Below, piece after piece: positions 1-10,652 of a DNA stretch of 64,000 nucleotides (the stretch's first letter is position 1; every line of letters begins with the position of its first letter). Location of the stretch: positions 40,124,189-40,188,188 of the forward strand of contig CM035163.1 of assembly GCA_020205615.1 (NCBI GenBank), written 5' to 3'. Under the pieces are notes generated by a model. The model did not search any database, was not told the DNA's origin, and saw only the letters and a list, made by a program, of their open reading frames with translations. This DNA comes from Panax quinquefolius (Eukaryota > Streptophyta > Magnoliopsida > Apiales > Araliaceae). Made by a program: the position numbers and the translations under genes.

Positions 1-680
1 TTGTGTAAAACCCCAACTTTTATGAATAAAGATGAATTTTCAATAAGTATCATTTTTGAATATTATGGAGTAAATTTGATATAATGTTATAGTTGTGGGT
101 AATATTTAAAAATTTTGAAAAGTATGCAAGTTGTTATATAATATTCGATTGGTCGGGGAATATTCGTACGACGGCACAATCATTGGTGGACCCCACAACG
201 GAATTATTGTCGGATTGAGAAAACGACAAAAATATTTTTAGGAAAATAACGGCGGAAGTTTTACCATTAACTGTTGAAACACCCGGTGTTAAAAGTAAAG
301 ATGTCTGGCGTGGTTGCATAGTAGCACTACGGTATTGATTATTGATGCTTACGTGAGAAGTCACTCAGTTTTGTTCAATTACTACTACAGTAATTGTTGC
401 ATAGTATCTTACGTTATTTGATTCAATTATTGTCGATATTTTATATATTATTAAATCAATAATTGAGATGACAAGATATTCGTATTATTATTTGCATAAT
501 TAACGATGTCTAGAAGTTCTGCCAAGGAGAGGTTTGTTCACCTAATTGCATGATAGGAGAAATCCTTATTGAAAGCCCCTCTTCCTCGGGAACGACACAG
601 TCGATTAATATTGTGAATTATAATAATGATGATAAATGTTGTTAAATATATTGAGGTGTCTTTTTATGAAGTCACGGAAG

Positions 681-682
681 TT

Positions 683-713
<31 letters not shown>

Positions 714-941
714 AATTTTGTTTTATTATTATTATTAATGTAATAAAATGTAAAAGTTTTTATATAAAATGTAATACTTTTATAAAGTTATTTGTTTTAT
801 TAGATAATAATTAAAATATAATATATTTTATTATGCATAGTGTTTGATAAGATCTGCGATAGTGTTTGCATAGTAAAATCTTTTTATATAAAAAATGTAA
901 TACTTTTATAAAGTTAATTGTTTTATTAGATTTTAAATAAA

Positions 942-972
<31 letters not shown>
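681..972. repeat. TA microsatellites and U3 tandem repeats inside the LTR
   Basis: Two runs of TA (about 681-711 and 951-972) flank two copies of a roughly 130-bp AT-rich unit that contains the phrase CTTTTATAAAGTTA. They lie upstream of the LTR TATA box, so they belong to the U3 part. The related LTR at 39550 has three copies of the same kind of unit. Confidence 0.6.
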
Positions 973-973
<1 letters not shown>

Positions 974-1003
974 TATTTTATCAAGCATAGTATCTTTTCT
1001 ATT

Positions 1004-1018
1004 TTCCTATAAATAGGA
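1004..1018 (+). promoter_or_regulatory. LTR TATA box
   Basis: CCTATAAATAGG is followed by conserved leader sequence. The same motif at the same relative place occurs in the other LTRs of this family (near 40695 and 46268 on plus, and reverse-complemented near 8465 and 56638). This conservation makes it the likely Pol II core promoter of the element. Confidence 0.7.
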
Positions 1019-1198
1019 TGTTTAGTTAGAATTGAAATCACACCGAGAAATTGAGAGAATTCTCTTATAATCTTGGCGTATTTGTTTAAAGTTTTAAGAA
1101 GCTTTGAGCGTAGTCTGAGTTTTCTTCAAGTATATCCCCGCCTACCCGCAGGTGAGTACTCTTCTTTATAAGATAAGGGTATTATTTTTTTCATATTC

Positions 1199-1745
1199 AT
1201 GAAGAGAACTTCATTATTCTATTCTTTATTATTCATTGGAATAACCTATATATCTGAATACCGCATACACGGTGAAATTCTTTCATTATTCCATTCCTTA
1301 TTATTCATTGGAATAACTTGTATATCTGATACCGCATACGTGGTGAAATTCTTCATTATTCCATTCTTTATTATTACATTGGAATATCCTCATGCATGCG
1401 TATTACGCATGACTTGGTTCCATTATTTATTATTCTGTTGGAATAACTTTGTCATGCGCGATCTATATCGCATTTACTGGTGAAGTCTTTTGTTATTCCA
1501 TTCTCTATTATTCATTAGAATATCACGTGCGTGCGTTCGCATGACTGGTTACTATTATTTATTATTCATTTGGAATATCACATCGTAATAGCGCTTGCGC
1601 ATGACACAGTTCCATTATTTATTATTCATTGGAATAACACATGCATGCGGCTATCGCATGCATAGTGAATTCTTCTCGTTATTCCATTCTTTATTATTCT
1701 CGTTGGAATAACTGCCTACATGTGGATTACCACATATATGGTGAA
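1199..1745 (+). repeat. Hairpin-rich minisatellite in the LTR
   Basis: About eight degenerate units of 55-75 bp. Each contains a self-complementary block (GTTATTCCA, an AT loop of about 15 bases, then TGGAATAAC). Most are followed by a second, GC-richer dyad of the type GCATGCG with CGCATGC. Equivalent arrays are at 40860-41290 and, inverted, at about 55890-56450. Confidence 0.75.
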
Positions 1746-2954
1746 TGACCCTTCGTATTCATTTCTTATTAAATTGTGAAAATGATTTGTTCTACGTGAT
1801 TACCGCATGGAGGTGAAAATCCATCATAGCTTCATATATTCTATGATACTCATTTGTTAAAATTTTAAACCTACACTCCATGAAATTCTTCGAATATCAT
1901 TGATATTTAAGCTTCATCCAAAGATCTTTTCATGGAAATATTCTTCCGAGCATTCTTGAATTTTACTCCACAAAGCGAAGATCGTGTTGACAATTTGGAC
2001 ATTATTGAGTTCGTGGATAAATTAACTTATAAATCTTTAAAATTTATTCTTGAACTTGTTTTATCAATTATTATGTCATTTATCATCATCCTCACGCTTA
2101 GATTGTGATGAAAGTCATCTTTGGCTTATGTGCATAGATGGACTTGGTATGATTATGACTGAGGATTATTCGGTATAATCACGACACAGTAATGTTATAA
2201 ATGATGTGGTAAAAGTCCTCGGTGGCACATGTAGTGTATTGACCAGACGCTTTTTGGTATGATTATGACTGTGGATTATTCGGTATATATTATTTAACCA
2301 TTTATAATTTAATGAATATCCTTGGCCTGTAAAGCGAGGATGACTCGATGATGTGGTTTATTTATTAAAATCGAGTCTCAATGATAAAAATTGATGAAAA
2401 CATTTTAAATTATAAAAGATAGTAGATATCACGCCTACTCGACTCTTCTAATGGATTGCTTATTCCACCGCTAGCTTAAACTTGATGTCTATCAGATTTT
2501 ATCGGTTTAACATTGTTTGAAGACTAATGATAATTTATTCTGCATTATCTTAGTCATAATATTTCTTACTGGGCTAGTTGAGCTCACCCCATTCTTTCAC
2601 TGTTCTCTTCAGGAAATGAGAATGTAGCCGGGACTAGTCGAGGAACGGAGTGACGGTCTAGATGATAGTATTAGTAGTCCTCATTATTCTGTTAAATAGT
2701 GTGACAATAAATGTATTGAGGACTCCTTTGAGTGTGGATATTGTCTATATGACAATATTTTTATTAAAACTCTCAATTTATGTTTTGTCGTATTTTACAC
2801 AACTGTTGTATAATTAGTTTGTATTTGTATTCAATACATTGTATCTGACGACCCAAGATGGGTGATGTATACCTATTTTGGGGGCGTCACAGGTTGACCC
2901 ATATTTTAAATTTCAAACTTTGATCCAATTAAATAAATTATTATTAGATATATC

Positions 2955-3590
2955 ATGTATATATAATCACTAAGCATTTTGGGTGGGGGTGGGGGTGGGG
3001 GGTGGGGGGGGGGTGGGGAGTTGGGAGTTGGGATGGGTGTGGAGGTGGGGAGACGGGGGTGTATACATAATCAATTAATCACTGAATACTTTTTTTGGGG
3101 TGGAGGGTGAGAAATGTATACATAATCACTGAATATTATTTTTTTTTTGGGTGAGGGAGAGATTGTATACATAATCACTGAATATATTTTTTGGGAGTAG
3201 GAATGGGGGTAGAGGTGTATACATAATCACTGAGTATTAATTTTTTTTAGAGGTGGGGGTATAATAATTACTAAATATTTTTTTTAGAAGGGATGAAAGT
3301 GTATACATAATCAGTAAATATTTTTTTTTTGGGTTAGGGGTGGGGGTGTATACATAACAAATAAATATTTTTTTTTAGGGGGGTGTGGGGTAGGGTGGGC
3401 GGGTTAGGGGTATATACATAATCAGGAAATATTATTTCTTTGAGGGGGAGGGGGGAGGGGGGAGGGGGGGTGGGGGGGGGGTGGGGTTGTCTACATAATC
3501 ATTGAATTTTTTTTTGTGGGGAGGGGGAGGGGAAGGGGTGGGGGTAGCCAGGTAAGGATGGACGTGTATACATAATCATTTAATATTATT
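2955..3590. repeat. G-rich minisatellite with G-quadruplex potential
   Basis: About ten units share the core GTATACATAATCACTGAATA followed by a T run and a long run of G with occasional T or A. Unit length is about 45-90 bp. The plus strand carries many runs of four or more G, the minus strand the matching C runs. An 82-residue minus-strand reading frame across part of it is proline-rich low-complexity sequence and not a gene. Confidence 0.85.
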
Positions 3591-3955
3591 ATTTTGATCA
3601 AAAAAATCTGAATATGGGGAGGAAAAAACTTTTGATTTTGATTTGGAATGAAATATGGGTCGAAAAATGGACCTATATTTCTTTTAAAAAATATGGTTCC
3701 TAACTTTAACCAACTTAAATAAATAAAATAGTTAACCAACTCATTTAGTTCAAGTTAATATGGGTTAACCAAATAGTTAACCAACTATATTGTCAAGTCT
3801 AACTTTAGGATATCAAAAATAAGTTAGGCACTTCATTTGGGACACAAGGATTTCACTCATAAAAATAATCTAACAACGATTTGCATGTTGTATTTTGTGC
3901 TTACATAATTATACTTTTTTAAGGTATGCAACTGCCCATTTTCACATATTACTAT

Positions 3956-4396
3956 CATGGGCGGAACTAGGGGGCGAGGGGGTCATATGACCCCCAACCC
4001 TGAAATTTAAAGCATGTTAATATTAGTTAAATTTGATTTTTATTATGAGATGGTATTAATTTATTTGTTTTTTTATGTCATTTCACCTATAATAAATTAA
4101 CAATATTACTATAAGATAAAATAATGTTAAATAAGTTTGATAATTAATTAATTAATATTACACTCATTTATCTGACTTAATCATACATTGGTATCAATTT
4201 TTTTGTAAATGAGAATAACTTAATTCATTTTCTTGCTTTGAGTGGCTACTCTCAGTTGTCTCCAAAGAAGATGACCAGAACCACAATATAAAGTTTTGAA
4301 TATATAATATTATAATTTGTAATTTATCTATAAAAGTAGCTAATCAGTTGACTAAAAAATTCAAAATCTGATTAATAGTCTCATAGTTCAGGGGAA

Positions 4397-4431
<35 letters not shown>

Positions 4432-4597
4432 AAGTTATTAGACTCACAACTTATAGGTTTACAATTGTTGGAATATGATGTTGTGAAATACTATAATTGA
4501 GCAAAATAAATTTGAAAGAAGCACTATAAGCGTCAATAAATAATTTTTTTTATTGATGTATTTTGACTTCTCTAAAAATGTTCTGGTTCCGCCACTA
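3956..4597. mobile_element. hAT-type MITE with 8-bp TSD
   Basis: A 642-bp AT-rich non-coding element is bounded by exact 8-bp direct repeats ATTACTAT (3948-3955 and 4598-4605). The ends are imperfect inverted repeats: GGGCGGAACTAG on the left and CTGGTTCCGCC on the right. An 8-bp TSD is the hAT signature. No transposase reading frame is present, so it is non-autonomous. Confidence 0.8.
4403..4430. repeat. TA microsatellite
   Basis: A run of about 14 TA dinucleotides inside the hAT MITE. Confidence 0.9.
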
Positions 4598-4831
4598 ATT
4601 ACTATATAAAAACATTTCCCCAAATAGCAATGCACATTAATTTTTCGAATTAAGATTTATAAAAGCCACAAAAGCGTTACTGCACTTCACTTCACATTAG
4701 ATAGTCATTTTGGCATCAACTGGAAAAAGTTGTCTTCAAACGGCATCGTACTCATAATTCATAAACAAGATAATAGAAAACTGAGGCGATCCGCAGCTAA
4801 AATGAGCTAGGAGGGGGTGAAGTTAACTTAC

Positions 4832-5613
4832 ATAAGCGGCATAGAGCTCAATCTTGTTATCCGCCATAATGCTCCTGAGAAGCTTTTCGCCACTCAATTC
4901 TGTGGCTCTATCCACCGGATACTTCCCGTCTCCTCCTGGCTTTGGCTATCACCCAAAAAAACTAACCAAATAAAAAATATACTCCCTCCGTCCAGGATAA
5001 AAGTCCCGGTGAACTTTTCACGCATATTAAGAAGAAGAATGAAATGACAAAATTATTCATAATAATGTCATTAATTATAGAGAGAGAGTTAGAATAAAAA
5101 AAGTATGAGATATTTATTGTTACGGGTATAATAGGAAAAAATGTGTAAAAATTTGATTATTAAAGGAAAATAGACATTTAACATGGGACTACCAAAAATA
5201 GTAAAAAATAGTAATAAGGGGGACGGAGGGAATATACATCACATGAAAGAAATATGTGTACACAAATACGGTCATTTATAATATCAGATCAATAAATGTG
5301 GTTAAAATTTTGATATATATAGCTAAAACAAGTGTAAAGTGTGGCTAAATATGTATTTGTCGGGTTCCGACAGTATAAATATTGCAGCCTAAAATATTGA
5401 TGAAAGCTTATCATATACCCCTATGAATTCGAGCTCAATTTTGGGCTTTTCCGGTGTTTCTGTCAATACTGGTTCCGGCGAACTGGCGGCACAGGAGGCT
5501 TTTAGCCGTCTCTTATGGGTAAGAAATGTAATGGGTTTTTGGAAGTTTATGCTTCCTGTGGGGAATTCCGACGGCGGCCGGAGAGGTATGGAAGCAAAAT
5601 TCAAGGCAGCCAT
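4832..5613 (-). CDS. PnsB3/NDF4-like subunit of the chloroplast NDH complex, first two coding exons (partial)
   Basis: Exon 1 is 5613-5419, starting at ATG 5613 (MAALNFASIP...), 65 codons; it begins with a Ser/Ala/Lys-rich, acid-poor stretch typical of a plastid transit peptide and ends ...KIELEFIG. Exon 2 is 4945-4832, 38 codons, PKPGGDGKYPVDR... ending KIELYAAY. Junctions fit: donor G|GTATATG, acceptor GATAG|CC, then donor AT|GTAAGT, all phase 0. The joined phrase LEFIG-PKP and the KIELYAAY end match what I recall of PnsB3 (Arabidopsis NDF4, At3g16250), a ferredoxin-like 2Fe-2S protein of NDH subcomplex B used in cyclic electron flow. The exon with the Fe-S cysteines should follow on the minus strand but was not found between 4831 and 1. 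It may lie beyond the left edge behind a repeat-filled intron 2, or be lost. An upstream in-frame ATG (5670) would add 19 residues and spoil the transit peptide. Confidence 0.72.
4946..5418 (-). other. Intron 1 of the PnsB3-like gene
   Basis: 473 bp, phase 0, GT (minus strand at 5418-5417) to AG (4947-4946). More than half of it is the Stowaway MITE at 4982-5232. The rest is AT-rich with no other feature seen. Confidence 0.72.
4982..5232. mobile_element. Stowaway (Tc1/mariner) MITE in intron 1
   Basis: Terminal inverted repeats CTCCCTCCGTCC and GGACGGAGGGAA, flanked by TA on both sides. The interior is AT-rich and non-coding. Length 251 bp, normal for Stowaway. Confidence 0.85.
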
Positions 5614-5637
5614 TTTTCTCTTGCCTTCACCCACCCA

Positions 5638-5648
5638 GAGTTTATATG
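5638..5648 (-). promoter_or_regulatory. Possible TATA box of the PnsB3-like gene
   Basis: On the minus strand CATATAAACTC lies about 30 bases before the ATG at 5613. That would leave a very short 5' UTR, so it is only a candidate. The next 100 bases upstream are AT-rich with no clearer core motif. Confidence 0.3.
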
Positions 5649-5730
5649 TTTTTAAAATTATTGGATGCAATTTTACAGTATTTAATTACGGGTTGGATAT
5701 ATTGATTGGACTATATGGTGCCAAATATTA

Positions 5731-6002
5731 TACTCCCTACTTTATAAATAAAATAAAATTAATATAAGAGCAAAATAAATAACAATCTAAATGTAGGAAA
5801 TTAAGTTTTCCTTGATTTTCTTTTATAAATTTAGTTACAATGTGAAATAAACTCATAATTTTATTATTTTCTATTTAAATAAAAAATCATTTTTTTCTTG
5901 TACATTAAAAACTCAAAAACATAATGCAAGTTTTGTTCATTTTTAGCCTACTTCCAATTTAAGAAAAGTTTTATTTATGTTTGTTACTTAAGGACAGGGG
6001 AT
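5731..6002. mobile_element. Degenerate Stowaway-like MITE
   Basis: The left end CTCCCTACTTTATAAATAAA can be paired imperfectly with a right end of the form TTTTATTTATGT...TTAAGGACAGGGG. Strongly diverged and AT-rich; ends approximate. Confidence 0.35.
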
Positions 6003-6061
6003 GAACAACAAATCTAAAATTTAATATAAAATCAAATCATCAAACAATCAAATACAATATA

Positions 6062-6308
6062 CTCACTGTGTTTTAAGTTATATGATTATTATTGACTTTT
6101 AAAATAACTTAAGATATTTTTAAACATAAAATTGAGATAACTTATTAAAAATTAAAAAATTTATAATAAGTAATACTTTTTAGATAGTTTACAATATTTA
6201 TTATTGTCTTGAATAAAATTTAAAGAATATATGTCAATTTTGTATTTAAATTTTTTTACATTGTCTTCAAAAAGTCAATAATAATCAAAGAATATAGAAT
6301 ATATGGAG
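6062..6308. mobile_element. Stowaway-like MITE
   Basis: TA flanks both sides. The arms are inverted repeats that share TGATTATTATTGACTTTT near each end. 247 bp, non-coding. Confidence 0.6.
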
Positions 6309-6309
6309 T

Positions 6310-7234
6310 ATTATCCTAGAGAGTTCTACTTGTCAAATTTTGACAAATGCTTATGTTCATTAGAAATAAGACTTTAAACTTCTTCTCAATATAACTTCAC
6401 ACCAAAATATTAACAAAGAATTCAAAAGGAGACTAACATACATGAATAATAAACATCCATTAAGTCTAAATTTTTAGCATGGTAAATAAAATATTATATC
6501 ATAAACAAAAAAATTTGAGTATTATTGTATATAAGTAAAAATATATTTTATATATAACTATATTTATAAATATAAATATATTTATTCTCGATGCCAGGAG
6601 AATTTTTCTTTTCCTAAATTTTTAAAGGGGATATTTTAGGAAAAAGACCAACATAAATGTCGGTGAATTTGAAAATGTCTATTTTAATGATTGGACCGAA
6701 TTTAGACACAGTCGCAAGTTGATATAAGTTTCAATGGATGTACTAACTTATCCGAATTTTTGAGGTTTTCGCAATATAGCCTAATATGCGACTCCGTAAA
6801 TTTGGTCTGGAACCCGAGATCCATAGAATTCGGGGGCTCACTTAAGCGAGGGGAATATATTAGGTATCCCCCGACTTCCGTGGAACATGATTATCGCATC
6901 TTGTTGATTTATTAAGCATGAAGTGTGTGTGTGTGTGTGTGTGTGTGTGATTTTGAGAAAGCCTTAGGATATTTTTTGAATTATGTTAAGTGTCTTGATT
7001 TTATAAGTTGTTCTAAGCCTTGTTTTAGCCTAGGAGTGCGATTGTTTGATTCTTATTTGAGTTTTGATGAAAAAGCCTTTTGAGACAATGTTTTTGGGAA
7101 AATTGGGGTTTTCGATCTTACATTGTTGCTTTATTTTATTCTTAAGTCTAACTCGCAGCGATTTGGGTTTTATAAGATCTTTGTTATTTAGATTTGAAAA
7201 TAGTTTTTGCTGATAATAAACATGAAATATCGCA
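6310..7234. other. Unassigned sequence, probably retroelement debris
   Basis: No gene seen. 6310-6620 is AT-rich intergenic-type DNA. 6640-7234 has a different composition and may be a fragment of an LTR-retrotransposon LTR or leader interrupted by the solo LTR at 7240, but no termini were found. A GT microsatellite is at 6922-6949. Confidence 0.35.
6922..6949. repeat. GT microsatellite
   Basis: About 14 GT dinucleotides. Confidence 0.95.
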
Positions 7235-7239
7235 TAAAA

Positions 7240-9828
7240 TGTGATGCCCCCAAAATAGGTATACATCACCCATTCTGAGTTGTCAATACATGGTACAGAA
7301 ACAACTACAACTTTATTATTACAACAGTAAAACTGTGAGTTTGAATACAAATATTATCCTCTAGACAATATATATACTCAAATAAATCCTCATCACATTT
7401 ATTGATACATTATTTTACAAAAATGGTGAGGACTACTAAACAACTCTCTCTAAACTTTCATTCCATACCCAGACTGCATCTTTCATATATTCTCGCCTCC
7501 CGAGAAGAAAAATGGAACAAAAAGGAAAAGGGTGAGCTCAACTAGCCCGAAGAAGAATATTATGACTAAGATAATATACAACAAATTATCGTTAGTCTTC
7601 AACAGGAAAATCTAATAGAATACAATAGACAACAAATTTTAAATCAATATTCGCAATGAAATAATAATTCATTAGAAGAGTTAAGTAGAGAATACAAACT
7701 ACTATCTTCATGTATGAATTTAAAAGTTCATCGCTCATCTTTTATCCTCAGAACATCAATCAATATATATCTCGAATCAAATATTCATCTTTGACTACGA
7801 GGCCAAAGATATTCATCACCGGTCATGTTCATCTAAACACTGCGCTCATCTTTTTACATCTGGGCCAAAGATATTCTTCAAATCATTCATCTTTGCACTA
7901 CAGCCAAAGATATTCCATAATATCATCATTTAAGATCAAGATGATGAAAAATATTTTTAAAGAAACGAATCCAGTGAAACAAAATGACAAGGATTAAGGA
8001 TTAAGGATTCGTACTTTGTTTTATCCACGTACAAAAATACCTCAAAAATAATTACAATGGTGTAAAATTCAAGAATGATCAAAACATGGATACAATCAAA
8101 GCTAGTATCCAGAATAGATATTTTGACGAAAAGAAAATTTTTATTTTTTCGATGAATAGTGCGGTATTCGTGAATAATGGTCGATCGTGAATAAGAATTC
8201 AGACACCAAAAGTTCCAAATTTGATAAAACTTCAGATCAATATTTCAACATAATGATATTGAAGAAATAATATCATTACGAAAAAAATAATATCCCTTAT
8301 CTCGAAAGATTAGTACTTAATTTGGAATCTGGGGTATAGTCTTTGAAGGAACTTCTTATCTAACAATACTCAAAGTATACTCAAAATACTCACAAGAATA
8401 CGCCGATAATATAGAGAGAAAACTTGATTTACGGTGTGATTTTCAATTCTAACCTAAAGCACCCTATTTATAAGAAAATGTTTAGAACATTAAAAAGCAG
8501 TAAAATTTAATAAAATATTAATATATATTATAAATTTCCTTAGCCCACCTTTTTGAAGATCTGATTTCAAAATTAATATCACATGTTAGCCCACTTAAAT
8601 GCAAAAAACGTTTTTCTTTAAAATAATAATTAAAACTTCCAAAATCAATTATTTCTGAGACTTTGGAACTTCAATAATTCACAATAAATAGCCCTTTTAT
8701 CGGAAAAATCGAATCTCGCAATTTTTTATAGAAAATTCAATTCTCTACAACTTTGCGGAAGAAAGTTTTTCCAAATTCCAAACAAAAATTGACCAAAATC
8801 CACAAACAGACGATTTTACAAAGCTATAATCAAATTTCAAATAATAAATGGGGTCCACAATTTACATGTTTAACATGTTTTAAACATTTATTGCAACAAA
8901 AATACTCTTCCTCCTCAGTATACTCATATATCCCACATTCGTTTGTAAAAAATATCACCATTATTATATTATTAAAATATAATAATATATTTAAATGAAT
9001 TATTTTATCGTAAAAAGATAAAATTTCAATTTTCAACAATTGTCACATTAAAAATTTTCTCCATCTATATCCACATAAAATCAATATTTTTCTCATCATA
9101 TGAATCAATAATTAATTATTCACAAATAATATTACGTAATCACAATATCGACAACCGTGCGCTTCCTCAGAAAGAGGGCTTTCCAATAAGAATTTCTCCT
9201 TCATCGGCGCCGCAATTAGGTGACCAAACCTCTCCTTAGGCGAACTTTCTGTACATTGCCAATAATGTTATCTAATAATATTATTCGAGATAATATGAAT
9301 TATTGCTTCGATAATGAAAAATACCGTAAATGACAATTATTGAAACAACAAAGAATATAAAATATCAACGCAATAATTATTAAATCAATAAAATATCGAA
9401 TAAGAATTATCGTAACCATTATTGAGTAATGCCTTCTTACGTAAGAATCAATAATTGGTGCAATACTGCAATCTTCTTGTGTTTTAACCACCGAGTATTT
9501 TAACAAAGATTAATCTAGAATAACTACTGTTGTTATTTTTAAACAACTTATATTTATTGTTTTCTTCATCCAATCGCTTTTCAGTTATAGGGCCATTAAA
9601 AGATCACTACATACGTCAGCATTTAATATTCCCAATGACAAAGAAGAATATTCCACGACCAAACGAATATTCCCAAATAAACAATGAATATTTTATAACC
9701 ACTTGCTTATTTTGAAATATTTGCGTATTTTACCCATAACTATCCACATTAATCAAATCAACCCTTACTATTTCAAAATAATAAATAAAGAAAATTAAAT
9801 TTCATTAATAATAAGTTGGGGTCTTAAA
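7240..9828 (-). mobile_element. Solo LTR, Tekay/Del-like subfamily B, minus orientation, TSD TAAAA
   Basis: Reverse complement of the 44920-47537 LTR: it begins TGTGATGCCCCCAAAATAGG and ends GGGGTCTTAAA (the family norm would end TTACA). Exact 5-bp direct repeats TAAAA lie at 7235-7239 and 9829-9833. No internal region is attached, so it is a solo LTR. The LTR TATA box is at about 8462-8474 on the minus strand. The short tandem repeat typical of subfamily B (AAAGATATTC units) lies at about 7770-7925. Confidence 0.92.
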
Positions 9829-9833
9829 TAAAA

Positions 9834-10647
9834 GGGTCGGGCCACCCATAGGCATGAAAGCCATTTAAGTAGATCCAAACACCTACAATCACAGTTTTCA
9901 CTATCACGGGGCTTTAAATTCGTTCTCTCGGGACAAAGTCCTCGAAGTCGTTTTAAGGCCCAAAATTACATGTACAATGATTAGATAATAACTTTACAAT
10001 CGAATTTGTGTTCATCGTGGGAATCGAGCCAATATCCGATTTTGGGATCCTTGACTCCAACATTTTGAGGCTCACATCGCAATATATTGAAACGTAAATA
10101 AAAGGAGATCTAAAAGCGGACTTCAGAAAAACCTTATCCTTTAGATTACGATATCGAATGCAACATTCGAGGGACTATGTGTATCGACGAGATCTATGGA
10201 AAGGACTTAGAATCTAGGATATAAATTCGTAAATTTAAGATGCCTCAGATCCGTTCAATGACACAATCAGGATTTAAAGGTAAATGAATATAAAAATGTA
10301 TCCTAAAATCACTATCAGGTGATTCAATTGTTAAAATCCCTAACGCGATTAGTTAGGACCTCCTCCCCACTAGATATGGATCTAAGGTTTTGCGGAGTGC
10401 TTAAAATCGATTGAAAACATTGAAAATGACTAGATCTAACATAGATCCGAGACAATCTAGCATAAAGCTTCAAGCTTTAGAACCGGTTAAGAGCTATATC
10501 TGACTAGATCTAGTGAAAAGATTCAAATTTTGATAATTTTAAATGCAAAATGATCGGTAAAACTACTTGGATCTATGAGAATACAGTGGATCTACATTAT
10601 AAATGAAGAAAAATGAAAATTTTGATAAATTAATAGCAAAACAACCG
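9834..10647. other. Unassigned repetitive sequence
   Basis: No gene seen. The last 150 bases contain degenerate copies of a unit with TAGATCTA/GGATCTATGAGAA and TGAAAATTTTGATAA. Further copies resume at 12527 after the solo LTR, so both flanks belong to one older repeat. Confidence 0.4.
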
Positions 10648-10652
10648 ATTAA

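Larger units (their letters stand above)
4..2891 (+). mobile_element. Solo LTR of a Tekay/Del-like Ty3 retrotransposon, subfamily A
   Basis: The sequence starts TGTAAAACCCCAAC and ends GGGGGCGTCACA, the same termini as the LTRs of the coding element at 44920-54781. At 2.9 kb it is in the length range typical of Tekay/Del LTRs. No primer-binding site or coding sequence follows, so it is solo. The five bases after it are GGTTG and the three bases before it (the window's first three) are TTG, so a 5-bp TSD is likely. A TATA-type box lies near 1008-1016, and 1199-1745 is a tandem array of hairpin-forming units. Seen: termini, homology, TATA, repeats. Inferred: formation by LTR-LTR recombination. 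Confidence 0.88.

Noticed and set aside
1199..1483. 94-codon plus-strand reading frame
   Set aside because: Lies in the LTR hairpin minisatellite; the peptide is only the repeat translated. The same applies to frames at 40961-41252 and 55867-56330.
3491..3739. 82-codon minus-strand frame, proline-rich
   Set aside because: Translation of the C-rich strand of the G-rich minisatellite.
5423..5767. 114-codon plus-strand frame
   Set aside because: Antisense shadow of exon 1 of the PnsB3-like gene, which has transit-peptide composition and consistent splice sites.
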